Positions 1 to 9,580 of a DNA stretch of 48,219 nucleotides are shown in pieces. The notes under the pieces were generated by a model. The model worked only from the letters and a program-made list of their open reading frames with translations, made no database searches and was not told where the DNA came from. How positions within the stretch are numbered: the first letter of the stretch is position 1; every line of letters begins with the position of its first letter. The stretch lies in the NCBI GenBank assembly GCA_015488755.1, contig WFNB01000064.1:1-48219 (forward strand). Reading direction: 5' to 3'. The position numbers and the translations under genes were made by a program. The DNA is from Gammaproteobacteria bacterium (GTDB taxonomy: Bacteria > Pseudomonadota > Gammaproteobacteria > GRL18).

Positions 1-291
1 ATCTTATTAATAACAATAAGATAAAGGCTATACTTACATCAGTTTGTTACTATTTGTTACCGTTTGTCGGTTTTTTGTAGATAAATTTATTAATTTCATG
101 TAACTTCTTAACTAAGTGGATTAAAAAACATTTTTAACTATTTGACTTATAATTTAGAAAAATCTGCTTATTTTTTAACAAACAATCAAAGAAAGAACGC
201 TAAGTAGCTAATTTCTTTGTTTATTTATTTGACATTTTAAGATACTATCTAGTTTGAACAATATAATAAGATAAAAATAGGTTAATAAACT
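1..291. other. Intergenic stretch upstream of the response regulator
   Basis: No coding region is supported here. The first 22 bases form a perfect 8-bp dyad (ATCTTATT, 6-nt loop, AATAAGAT), possibly the end of an element cut by the window edge. A weak ACCG/CGGT hairpin followed by six T lies near 59-77 and could be a poor terminator for a gene to the left. A TTGACA hexamer sits at 229-234, but no good -10 follows at the right distance, so I do not call a promoter. Confidence 0.5.
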
Positions 292-1224
292 ATGACTGTA
301 AAACACGTACTTGTTGTTGATGATTCAAAGTCTGCGCGCTTTATGTTGCGTAAGATGTTGGGAAAAATCAACCTGACAGCTGATCTTGCTGAGTCCGGAG
401 AAGATGCCATCACGTATTTGGAAGAGAATCAGCCTGATGCGATATTTATGGATCATATGATGCCGGGTCTTAATGGTTTAGAGACAGTTCAAAAGATCAA
501 AACTAACCCACAGACAGCCGTTATTCCAGTTGTTATGTACACCTCACAAGATGGTGAAGAGTATGAGAAAAATGTTATTTCTCATGGTATCTTAGATATT
601 TTGCCTAAGCCGGCATCACCTGATAACCTCAGTGCTGTAGTACGCAAATTAAATGCTTTAGAAGCACCTATTGAACAAATACAGACCAGTCAAGAAGCCT
701 CTAATGATGCTCATCATATTTCTACTGAAGAAATTGAGAAAATGGTCAGACGTACTGCCGAAGCTGCGGTTGCTGCTGCCGTTCGTTACCAAGTTATTGG
801 TACTACAGCACAACAATTATCTAAATTTAGAAAAGAGCTTAAGCTGTGTGATGAAAGCAAGGCTGAGGTTATTTCAGAAACCGTTTTTAATTCTCATATT
901 AAACCTTATTCCGATAATGTTTCTATTCAGATTCAAACAGCGATCAATTCGATTCTTGATGATATGAGTCAGAATCAATCCGGTAAAATTGATGCGCAAA
1001 TCTTAGAAGAAATTAAGTCTGTTGCTCGTTTAGCCTCAACAAGTAAAGCCATTGATGCGGCCAAAGAAACCGCTAGTTCGGTTGCTCATGAGTCTATGAT
1101 GATGGTGTCAGACGCAATTAATGAGTCGAATAAGAAAATGGCAAAACGTATTATCATGGCTACTATTTTTGCCTCAAGTATTGGCATTATTTCTGCTATT
1201 GCTGTTTATGCCGCTCTTTTTTGA
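292..1224 (+). CDS. Response regulator receiver protein with C-terminal membrane anchor
   Basis: The first ~120 residues are a canonical CheY-like receiver: acidic pair D10/D11, phospho-acceptor D54 in FMDHMMPG, T84 in MYTSQ and K106 in LPKPAS. Residues ~140-285 are Ala/Glu/Ser-rich and predicted mostly helical, perhaps coiled coil, with no recognisable HTH, GGDEF or other output domain. Residues ~286-310 form one hydrophobic segment at the extreme C-terminus, which would make this a tail-anchored inner-membrane protein with the receiver in the cytoplasm. No histidine kinase is adjacent; a separate Hpt protein lies at 19152-19508. A strong terminator at 1273-1311 isolates the gene from tex. 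Receiver assignment is secure; output is unknown. Confidence 0.9.
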   Translation: MTVKHVLVVDDSKSARFMLRKMLGKINLTADLAESGEDAITYLEENQPDAIFMDHMMPGLNGLETVQKIKTNPQTAVIPVVMYTSQDGEEYEKNVISHGILDILPKPASPDNLSAVVRKLNALEAPIEQIQTSQEASNDAHHISTEEIEKMVRRTAEAAVAAAVRYQVIGTTAQQLSKFRKELKLCDESKAEVISETVFNSHIKPYSDNVSIQIQTAINSILDDMSQNQSGKIDAQILEEIKSVARLASTSKAIDAAKETASSVAHESMMMVSDAINESNKKMAKRIIMATIFASSIGIISAIAVYAALF

Positions 1225-1272
1225 TATCAGCTCATTTTAGAATCTCAAGCGATCATAAAGTCTATAATTTAT

Positions 1273-1311
1273 AAAAAGCTACTATTTACCTAATATAGTA
1301 GCTTTTTTTTT
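1273..1311 (+). terminator. Rho-independent terminator after the response regulator
   Basis: A 13-bp stem (AAAAAGCTACTAT paired with ATAGTAGCTTTTT) with a 9-nt loop is followed by a T run to 1311. It lies 49 bases past the response regulator stop codon. Confidence 0.85.
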
Positions 1312-1366
1312 ACCTGTGCTGTCCTCATATCAACCCTTATCTATTCTCATGTCTGGAAAAAATTAA

Positions 1367-3673
1367 ATGATCCTTGAACCCATTGCTCAAAGAATTGCCC
1401 AAGAACTTAGCATTGAAACTGCTCAGGTAGAAGCCACTATTGCTATGCTTGATGGTGGTGACACCGTTCCTTTTATTGCCCGTTATCGCAAAGAAGTGAC
1501 GGGTAGTCTTGATGATATACAACTGAGGCTGTTAGATGAGCGTTTGATTTATTTACGTGAGTTGGATGAGCGTCGAGATGTCATTATAAAAACCATTACA
1601 GAGCAAGGTAAACTCACTTCAGAGCTGGCACAATTATTACACATGGCAGAGACCAAAACCCGTTTAGAAGATTTATATAAACCATATAAACAAAAGCGTA
1701 GAACCAAGGCTCAAATTGCTCGAGAAGCAGGTTTGGAACCACTTGCTGATGCTTTACTAAGAGATCCTTCTTTAATGCCAGACACTCAAGCAGAGCAATT
1801 TTTAAATCAAAAACCGGATCAAGACATTAATATTACTAGCACAAAAGATGCCCTTGATGGTGCCAAGCAAATTCTTATGGAGCGTTTTGCAGAAAATCCT
1901 GAATTAATTGGTGAGTTACGAGAATATTTATGGACTCATGGCTCTTTAGTATCAAAAGTTGTCACGGGTAAAGAAGAAGAGGGCAGTAAGTTTTCAGACT
2001 ATTTTGACTCCCAAGAAAAACTCGAAGAAATGCCTTCACATCGTATTCTGGCTGTTTTTCGGGGTAGAAAAGAGGGCTATTTAAGTATCAATACTGAACT
2101 GCCAGAGGAAAGTGTCCCTGGTCGTCTATCAATAATGGAGCGTAAAATTGCTCATTATTTTGCTATTGATGACCAACAACGCCCAGCGGATAAATGGTTA
2201 CAAGAAGTTGTGAAATGGACATGGAAAATAAAACTAAAAACCTCCCTAGACATGGATTTAAAAAAACGTTTACGTGAGCAAGCGGATGAATCTGCTATTG
2301 ATGTCTTTGGTAAAAATTTACATGATTTATTATTAGCTCCTCCTGCTGGTCCCAAAGTAACTATTGGACTTGATCCGGGCTTGCGCACAGGTGTTAAAGT
2401 GGTGGTGGTTGATGAGACAGGTAAATTTTTAGATGATGCAACCATTTATCCACATGCGCCTAAAAACCAATGGGATCAATCCCTTCATACACTGGCACAA
2501 TTAGCCAAAAAATATCAGGCAACCTTAATCAGTATTGGTAATGGTACGGCATCAAGGGAGACGGATAAGTTGGCGACTGATCTGATCAAACAAAACTCTG
2601 AGCTAAGGCTCAATAAAATTGTCGTCTCAGAGGCGGGGGCTTCGGTGTATTCAGCATCAGAACTTGCTTCTCAGGAGTTTCCTAATTTGGATGTCTCTTT
2701 GCGTGGTGCCGTATCCATTGCTAGGCGTTTGCAAGATCCATTAGCAGAACTGGTTAAAATTGATCCAAAAGCAATTGGGGTTGGACAATACCAACATGAT
2801 GTCAGTCAGACTCAGCTGTCTAAAAAATTAGATATTGTTGTGGAAGATTGTGTTAATGGAGTGGGTGTTGATTTAAACACAGCATCGGTACCCTTACTGA
2901 CACAAGTTTCTGGATTAAGCCGTACTTTGGCTACTAATATTGTTGCCTATCGTGAGCAACATGGTGCTTTTAATAATCGTAAAGAACTATTAAAAGTCTC
3001 TCGTCTTGGTGATAAGGCCTTTGAGCAGTCAGCAGGATTTCTACGTGTGCTTAATGGTGATAATCCACTGGATAACTCCGCTGTTCATCCTGAAGCATAC
3101 TCACTGGTAGAAAAAATTATGAGTGATACTCAACGAGATATTCGCCAATTGATTGGCGATGTGGCTTTTTTAAAATCGCTAAATCCAGCGGATTATACCG
3201 ACGAACATTTTGGTGAACCCACTGTTGAGGATATTATTAAAGAACTGGAAAAACCAGGGCGTGATCCTCGACCTGAATTTAAGACCGCAGAATTTAAAGA
3301 GGGTATTGAACAACCAAAGGATTTAAAACCAGACATGATCCTTGAGGGAGTGGTGACTAATGTGACCAATTTTGGTGCCTTTGTGGATATTGGTGTGCAT
3401 CAGGACGGTTTAGTACATATTTCCCAGTTAGCTGATAAGTTTGTTAAAGATCCCAGAGAGGTTGTTAAGGCCGGAGATGTGGTCAAAGCCAAGGTGATTG
3501 AGGTTGACTTAAAACGAAATCGAATTGCTCTGACCATGCGCCTTAATGAAAAAGTAGAGCGAAGCCAATCAGAAAAACCTAGAGCAATGAATAAGCGCCA
3601 AAAGCAGAAAATATCACAACCGGCTCCTGAGAATAATGCCATGGCTGCTGCTTTTGCTAAGCTAAAATCCTAA
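1367..3673 (+). CDS. tex: Tex, S1-domain RNA-binding transcription accessory protein
   Basis: At 768 residues this matches the Tex/YhgF family (E. coli YhgF is about 773). Visible parts in order: an N-terminal helical Tex region beginning with LEPIAQRIAQEL, a YqgF/RNase H-like domain starting near TIGLDPGLRTGVK, a helix-hairpin-helix region (SGLSRTLATNIVAYR), and a C-terminal S1 domain (GVVTNVTNFGAFVDIGVHQDG through RIALTMRL). Tex binds nucleic acid and is implicated in transcription and RNA turnover in the cytoplasm; the exact role is not settled in the family. It is apparently monocistronic. A palindromic repeat begins three bases after its stop codon and could help end the transcript. Confidence 0.95.
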   Translation: MILEPIAQRIAQELSIETAQVEATIAMLDGGDTVPFIARYRKEVTGSLDDIQLRLLDERLIYLRELDERRDVIIKTITEQGKLTSELAQLLHMAETKTRLEDLYKPYKQKRRTKAQIAREAGLEPLADALLRDPSLMPDTQAEQFLNQKPDQDINITSTKDALDGAKQILMERFAENPELIGELREYLWTHGSLVSKVVTGKEEEGSKFSDYFDSQEKLEEMPSHRILAVFRGRKEGYLSINTELPEESVPGRLSIMERKIAHYFAIDDQQRPADKWLQEVVKWTWKIKLKTSLDMDLKKRLREQADESAIDVFGKNLHDLLLAPPAGPKVTIGLDPGLRTGVKVVVVDETGKFLDDATIYPHAPKNQWDQSLHTLAQLAKKYQATLISIGNGTASRETDKLATDLIKQNSELRLNKIVVSEAGASVYSASELASQEFPNLDVSLRGAVSIARRLQDPLAELVKIDPKAIGVGQYQHDVSQTQLSKKLDIVVEDCVNGVGVDLNTASVPLLTQVSGLSRTLATNIVAYREQHGAFNNRKELLKVSRLGDKAFEQSAGFLRVLNGDNPLDNSAVHPEAYSLVEKIMSDTQRDIRQLIGDVAFLKSLNPADYTDEHFGEPTVEDIIKELEKPGRDPRPEFKTAEFKEGIEQPKDLKPDMILEGVVTNVTNFGAFVDIGVHQDGLVHISQLADKFVKDPREVVKAGDVVKAKVIEVDLKRNRIALTMRLNEKVERSQSEKPRAMNKRQKQKISQPAPENNAMAAAFAKLKS

Positions 3674-3676
3674 TAA

Positions 3677-3759
3677 ACCTGAACTCTGGATAAAATGATC
3701 TTGAAAATAAATTCAAATTAATCAATATGTTACTTATTCAGTTATCCAGAACTCAGGTT
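3677..3759. repeat. Short copy of a MITE-like palindromic repeat
   Basis: This 83-bp element has imperfect terminal inverted repeats: AACCTGAACTCTGGAT at the left and the complement of AACCTGAGTTCTGGAT at the right. Its left 30 bases and right ~35 bases match the ends of a longer element at 15124-15334. The internal hairpin of the long copy is missing here. No transposase is encoded; if mobile it would need one acting in trans. Confidence 0.75.
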
Positions 3760-3851
3760 AATAAATATTATTAATTCAGGGCTAAAAAAGTAGCTTATAA
3801 TGCTTTATTTTAGCCATTATTAGAATTATTATAAAACATTGTGAATATTGC

Positions 3852-3880
3852 TTGATTTAAAGAATAAGTCACTATAGAAT
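3852..3880 (+). promoter_or_regulatory. Sigma-70 promoter for the 2-Cys peroxiredoxin
   Basis: The -35 TTGATT (3852-3857) and -10 TAGAAT (3875-3880) are separated by exactly 17 nt. Transcription would begin near 3887, about 110 nt upstream of the start codon. Confidence 0.6.
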
Positions 3881-3895
3881 AACCAACTAAATAAG

Positions 3896-3918
3896 TCAGG
3901 TATTTAATGAATACCTGA
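3896..3918. promoter_or_regulatory. 23-bp dyad just downstream of the predicted peroxiredoxin start site
   Basis: A perfect inverted repeat (TCAGGTATT, 5-nt spacer TAATG, AATACCTGA) spans roughly +10 to +32 of the predicted transcript. It could be a repressor operator or a hairpin in the 5' untranslated region. I do not recognise the binding protein. Confidence 0.45.
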
Positions 3919-3998
3919 TATAGACTAGAAACATAGACTAAACTATATCTGAAGTTGTATCCAGATAATAACCATTTTAAACTTAGGAGAAATGGATA

Positions 3999-4604
3999 AT
4001 GAGCGTACTTGTAGGTAGACCCGCCCCCGATTTTACAGCCAATGCAGTTATGGCTGATGGCGAAATAAAAGCAGATTTTAACTTTGCTGAGCATACAAAA
4101 GATAAATATACTGTTTTATTCTTTTATCCACTCGATTTTACATTTGTTTGCCCATCCGAACTGATTGCTTTTGATCACCGTATTAAGGAGTTCACTTCTC
4201 GTGGTGTTGAAGTTGTGGGTTGTTCGATTGACTCTCATTTCACGCATAAAGCATGGCGAAGCACAGAAATTAATAATGGTGGTATTGGTGAAGTAAAATA
4301 TCCTTTAGTTGCGGATATCGATCATTCAATTTGTAAAGCATACGATGTTGAACATCCAGCTGCAGCCGTTGCTTTTCGTGGTTCTTTCTTAATTGACAAA
4401 AATGGTGTTGTTCGTCATCAAGTGGTTAATGATTTACCTCTTGGCCGTAATATTGATGAAATGTTACGTATGATTGATGCCTTACAGTTTACTGAAGAGC
4501 ATGGTGAAGTATGTCCTGCGGGCTGGAATAAAGGTGATACAGGCATGAAAGCAACCACAGAAGGTGTTGCTCAATACCTAGCAGAAGAAGCAGATAAGCT
4601 TTAA
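3999..4604 (+). CDS. 2-Cys peroxiredoxin (AhpC/Prx1 type)
   Basis: The 201-residue protein is a typical 2-Cys peroxiredoxin that reduces hydrogen peroxide and organic hydroperoxides using thiol donors in the cytoplasm. The peroxidatic cysteine is C51 in FTFVCPSE and the resolving cysteine is C172 in GEVCPAGW; the PLDFTFVCP signature is intact. AGGAGA lies at a good distance before the ATG. It has its own promoter and a strong terminator, so it is a single-gene unit between tex and the ilv genes. No ahpF or thioredoxin reductase gene is nearby, so the reductant is not shown by context. Confidence 0.95.
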   Translation: MSVLVGRPAPDFTANAVMADGEIKADFNFAEHTKDKYTVLFFYPLDFTFVCPSELIAFDHRIKEFTSRGVEVVGCSIDSHFTHKAWRSTEINNGGIGEVKYPLVADIDHSICKAYDVEHPAAAVAFRGSFLIDKNGVVRHQVVNDLPLGRNIDEMLRMIDALQFTEEHGEVCPAGWNKGDTGMKATTEGVAQYLAEEADKL

Positions 4605-4711
4605 TTGACTCTATTTTTAGAGTACATATATTGGTTCTATTTGACGATATAGAAAGACTTTTCGTTAATATAAGAAAGTCTGTCTTTTCAGTATAATGAC
4701 TATAAAAATGG

Positions 4712-4747
4712 AAGACTAACCACTTATATAAGTGGTTAGTCTTTTTA
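4712..4747 (+). terminator. Terminator after the 2-Cys peroxiredoxin
   Basis: A perfect 32-bp palindrome (AAGACTAACCACTTAT and its complement) is followed by TTTTTATTT. It may work in both directions. Confidence 0.85.
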
Positions 4748-4892
4748 TTTATGATTATTTTAATTTAAAATAACTATCTGTTTGATTTTTCTACACCATC
4801 GTCTACACCACCTTTTTTCTGCGTTAATTCTTTTTAGCAATCATTTTTTCTCTTTTTAGCCATTAATTATTCATTAAAATTATAAAATTTGC

Positions 4893-4920
4893 TGAAACAC
4901 TTTCTCAGACACTATATAAT
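4893..4920 (+). promoter_or_regulatory. Possible ilvI promoter in a 320-bp upstream stretch
   Basis: A consensus TATAAT (4915-4920) follows a weak TGAAAC (4893-4898) by 16 nt. The leader would be about 140 nt. I looked between 4748 and 5068 for an Ile/Val/Leu-rich leader peptide with an attenuator and saw none; nothing else is recognisable in this stretch. Confidence 0.35.
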
Positions 4921-5068
4921 GGTGGATTAATATCAAAATATATTATATAAAGTTCATCTATTGCTTTTTTACAGATCTTTACTAAAAAATAGCTGAATTA
5001 TCAGTAAATTTTTATCTAAGGCTTGTCTTAAAACACGATTAAATACAAGGTTATACGGGAGTTAAGTA

Positions 5069-6787
5069 GTGGAATTATCAGGTGCTGAAATTATTGCACA
5101 ATTCCTCCATGATGAGGGTGTTGAATATCTATTTGGTTATCCAGGTGGTGCAGTATTACATATTTATGATGCGCTTTTACGAGCAGATTCAGTTAAACAT
5201 ATTCTTGTGCGTCATGAACAAGCGGCGACTCATGCCGCAGATGGTTATTCTCGCTCAACTGGAAAAACAGGGGTTGCTCTGGTTACCTCCGGTCCAGGTA
5301 TGACCAATGCGGTAACAGGTATCGCTACGGCTTATTTGGATTCCATTCCTTTGGTTGTTTTAACAGGACAAGTGCCAACCGGTGTTATTGGTAGTGATGC
5401 CTTTCAAGAAGTTGATTCTGTGGGAATTTCCCGTCCTTGTGTAAAACATAACTTTTTAGTAAAAGATGTCAAAGATTTAGCTGAAACCTTGGCTAAAGCC
5501 TTTTATGTGGCTTCTACTGGGCGTCCGGGGCCGGTTGTTGTTGATATACCTAAAGACATTACCGATCCGAATATTAAGATCCCTTACACTTATCAATCAT
5601 CCATTGAAATGCGTTCTTACAATCCGGTTACTAAGGGACATCCATTTCAAATTAAAAAGGCATTGGAGCTTATGTTGCAAGCCAAAAATCCGGTATTTTA
5701 TACTGGAGGTGGGGTGGTGCTTGGTAATGCATCCCAGTCATTAAGAAGCTTAGTACGACGCTTAAATTTCCCTATTACCAGTACTTTAATGGGTTTAGGT
5801 GCTTATCCAAGTTCAGACGAGCAATTTTTAGGCATGCTAGGTATGCATGGTACTTATGAAGCCAATATGGCGATGCATGATACCGATGTATTGATTGCGG
5901 TCGGTGCTCGTTTTGATGATCGGGTCACGGGACATTTAGAACATTTTTGTCCAACAGCTAAAATTATTCACATTGATATTGATCCCTCATCCATTTCTAA
6001 AACAGTGAAAGTGGATGTACCGATTGTTGGTGATGTTGATGATGTGCTAACCACTATGCTAGAAATGCTTAAAGAAACAGAACAAAATAGCGACACTGAG
6101 GCATTAAAGGATTGGTGGAAACAAATTAAGCAATGGCGTAAGAAAAACTGCTTGCGCTATAACAAAAAGACTAAGAGCATCAAGCCACAATACGTGATTG
6201 AAAAATTGCATGAAGTAACCGATGACGATGCCTATATTACCTCTGATGTGGGTCAGCACCAAATGTTTGCTGCCCAATATTATAAGTTTGAAGAACCTCG
6301 ACATTGGATTAACTCTGGTGGCTTAGGTACGATGGGCTTTGGTTTACCTGCTGCTATGGGGGTGCAATTAGCACATTTGGATAAAACCGTCGCCTGTGTG
6401 ACCGGTGAGGGCAGTATTCAAATGAATATTCAAGAGCTGGCAACCTGTATGCAATATCAGTTGCCTATTAAGATCATTAACCTTAATAACCGTTATTTAG
6501 GCATGGTTCGACAATGGCAGGAATTCTTCTATGAAGGGCGCTATGCCATGTCATATATGGAGTCCATTCCCGATTTTGTTAAATTAGCTCAGAGCTATGG
6601 TCATGTTGGTATGCAGGTTGATCAAAGTGCTGATGTCGAAGAGGCATTAAGAGAAGCCTTTGCGATGAAAGATAAACTGGTTTTCATTGATTTTATTACT
6701 ACTCGTGAAGAAAATGTTTATCCTATGATTGCAGCCGGTAAAGGACAGCATGAAATGGAATTGGCTCCAGATAGCGAATTGGTTTAA
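5069..6787 (+). CDS. ilvI: Acetolactate synthase large subunit
   Basis: Acetohydroxyacid synthase large subunit, 572 residues, of the TPP/FAD-dependent family. It condenses pyruvate with pyruvate or 2-oxobutyrate, the first common step to valine, leucine and isoleucine. Catalytic glutamate E50 lies in VRHEQAATHAADGYSR, and the TPP/Mg motif runs from GEGSIQMN to NLNNRYLGMVRQWQ. The start is GTG with GGGAG upstream (ACGGGAGTTAAGTA-GTG). It is followed 70 bp later by its regulatory subunit and then ilvC, leuA. The ilvI name is chosen over ilvB/ilvG from its pairing with an IlvH-length small subunit. Confidence 0.95.
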   Translation: MELSGAEIIAQFLHDEGVEYLFGYPGGAVLHIYDALLRADSVKHILVRHEQAATHAADGYSRSTGKTGVALVTSGPGMTNAVTGIATAYLDSIPLVVLTGQVPTGVIGSDAFQEVDSVGISRPCVKHNFLVKDVKDLAETLAKAFYVASTGRPGPVVVDIPKDITDPNIKIPYTYQSSIEMRSYNPVTKGHPFQIKKALELMLQAKNPVFYTGGGVVLGNASQSLRSLVRRLNFPITSTLMGLGAYPSSDEQFLGMLGMHGTYEANMAMHDTDVLIAVGARFDDRVTGHLEHFCPTAKIIHIDIDPSSISKTVKVDVPIVGDVDDVLTTMLEMLKETEQNSDTEALKDWWKQIKQWRKKNCLRYNKKTKSIKPQYVIEKLHEVTDDDAYITSDVGQHQMFAAQYYKFEEPRHWINSGGLGTMGFGLPAAMGVQLAHLDKTVACVTGEGSIQMNIQELATCMQYQLPIKIINLNNRYLGMVRQWQEFFYEGRYAMSYMESIPDFVKLAQSYGHVGMQVDQSADVEEALREAFAMKDKLVFIDFITTREENVYPMIAAGKGQHEMELAPDSELV

Positions 6788-6857
6788 TAGCCAAAAATTT
6801 AATACCTGAATTAAGACTAGGTTTAAGAACTAATGTTTAAGAAATAAGAGTGATAAA

Positions 6858-7355
6858 ATGCGTCATATAATATCTATTTTATTAGAAAATGAAGCCGGTG
6901 CTCTTTCAAGAGTCGCTGGGCTTTTTTCAGCCAGAGCTTATAATATCGAATCTCTGACTGTTGCCCCAACTGAAGACTCATCAATGTCTAGAATGACCTT
7001 AGTAACCAGTGGCTCAGCAGAAATTATTGAACAAATCACCAAACAGTTGAATAAGTTAATCGATGTTGTAAAGCTGAATGATTTAAATGTCTCCTGTGAG
7101 CAGCATATTGAGCGGGAAATGATGCTCATAAAATTAAAAGCACCGGTTTCATCGCGTGATGAAATTATGCGTTTAAGCAATATTTTTCGTGGTAATATTA
7201 TTGATGTTAGCGATGATGTTTATACTGTTGAGCTGACAGGAACGAGCGAAAAACTAAATGCCTTTATTGCTGCATTTGATTGCGACAGTATTTTAGAAAC
7301 AGTACGCTCAGGCGTTATGGGTATAGCCAGAGGCAGTTCTTCTTTACATCTGTAA
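6858..7355 (+). CDS. ilvH: Acetolactate synthase small (regulatory) subunit
   Basis: The 165-residue protein has the N-terminal ACT domain of IlvH (RHIISILLENEAGALSRVAGLF, residues ~2-75), which binds valine for feedback inhibition, and the usual C-terminal IlvH domain beginning near EREMMLIKL. Length equals the family norm (about 163). It follows ilvI by 70 bp and is probably cotranscribed. The 192-bp gap to ilvC has no clear terminator. Confidence 0.95.
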   Translation: MRHIISILLENEAGALSRVAGLFSARAYNIESLTVAPTEDSSMSRMTLVTSGSAEIIEQITKQLNKLIDVVKLNDLNVSCEQHIEREMMLIKLKAPVSSRDEIMRLSNIFRGNIIDVSDDVYTVELTGTSEKLNAFIAAFDCDSILETVRSGVMGIARGSSSLHL

Positions 7356-7472
7356 ATAGGTGTTTGATTATGGCAATATAATAGTCATAATACTAGGCAA
7401 TAGTAACTCAAGATGTCTGGCTGTGGTTTAAGTCAGGCTTAATAATAACGAATTTTTTAAAAATAGTAGTAA

Positions 7473-8564
<1,092 letters not shown>

Positions 8565-8638
8565 TCAATAATTGGGTTTTTACTCGGTTTTATTAACACA
8601 ATGATGTTATTATGATCTTTAGTGGTCATAGCTTGAAG

Positions 8639-8674
8639 GAACAGCCTGCTTATTAGCAGGCTGTTCTTTTTTAT
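8639..8674 (+). terminator. Terminator after ilvC
   Basis: An 11-bp stem (GAACAGCCTGC with GCAGGCTGTTC) closes a 6-nt loop and is followed by TTTTTTATT. It separates ilvIHC from pssA-leuA. Confidence 0.88.
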
Positions 8675-8716
8675 TGAATAGCAAACGACATAAGCACCTA
8701 TTAAAAGAATAATAAA

Positions 8717-9544
8717 ATGGATACTCATAATATTTCAAATAAAGATGATGCTCTAGAGCAGGCCGATCCTGTCGATCCTAATTTTGAGGTTAAAGCATCA
8801 AAAAGACATCGTGGTATTTATTTATTACCCAATCTGTTAACAACAGGAGCTTTATTTGCTGGCTTTTATGCCGTTATTGCTGCCATGAATGGTCAATTTG
8901 AGGGGGCTGCATTGGCTATATTTATTGCCATGATCCTTGATGGGCTTGATGGCCGTGTGGCTCGTATGACCAATACCCAAAGTGACTTTGGCGCTGAATA
9001 TGATAGTTTGTCTGATATGGTATCATTTGGTATTGCTCCGGCATTGATTATGTATACATGGTCACTGTCTTCACTGGGGAAAATTGGTTGGCTTGCTTCG
9101 TTTATTTATGTTGTTGGAGCAGCCTTGCGCTTGGCTCGATTTAATACCCAGATTGGCCATGCGGATAAACGTTATTTTCAAGGGCTTGCCAGTCCTGCTG
9201 CCGCTGGTTTTGTGGTTGGCTTTGTTTGGTTATGTGCTGATCACGATATTTCCGGCAATACGCTGAGCTATCTGGCTTTACTTTTTACTATTGGCGCAGG
9301 CTTATTGATGGTGAGTAATGTTAACTATAGAAGTTTCAAAGATTTAGACTTAAAAAATAAAGTGCCCTTTGTCACTATGCTCATTATGGTCTTAATTTTT
9401 ATAACCATTGTATACCAGCCACCTTTTGTCTTATTTTCTATTTTTTCCTTATATACTTTCTCAGGGCTGGTGGGCTATATTATGAAAAAATTTAAAAACA
9501 AAATAAAAACTGAAACACCTGATGAAACACCATCAGCAGAATAA
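8717..9544 (+). CDS. pssA: CDP-diacylglycerol-serine O-phosphatidyltransferase
   Basis: An integral membrane phosphatidylserine synthase of 275 residues in the CDP-alcohol phosphatidyltransferase family. The signature DG(x)2AR(x)8G(x)3D(x)3D is complete: DGLDGRVAR followed by GAEYDSLSD. About seven or eight hydrophobic segments follow a polar N-terminus of ~35 residues, and the C-terminus is Lys/Thr-rich. It makes phosphatidylserine, the precursor of phosphatidylethanolamine. Its place between ilvC and leuA is common in beta- and gammaproteobacteria and does not imply a shared pathway. Confidence 0.95.
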   Translation: MDTHNISNKDDALEQADPVDPNFEVKASKRHRGIYLLPNLLTTGALFAGFYAVIAAMNGQFEGAALAIFIAMILDGLDGRVARMTNTQSDFGAEYDSLSDMVSFGIAPALIMYTWSLSSLGKIGWLASFIYVVGAALRLARFNTQIGHADKRYFQGLASPAAAGFVVGFVWLCADHDISGNTLSYLALLFTIGAGLLMVSNVNYRSFKDLDLKNKVPFVTMLIMVLIFITIVYQPPFVLFSIFSLYTFSGLVGYIMKKFKNKIKTETPDETPSAE

Positions 9545-9580
9545 TATAATTGCCTCTTATTATGGGACGAAATAAATACT

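Noticed and set aside
3810-4094. Minus-strand open frame of 94 codons before the peroxiredoxin
   Set aside because: It overlaps the peroxiredoxin start and promoter, has low-complexity content and no ribosome binding site.
4748-5068. Attenuator with leader peptide before ilvI
   Set aside because: No short ORF rich in Ile, Val or Leu codons followed by alternative hairpins could be found.
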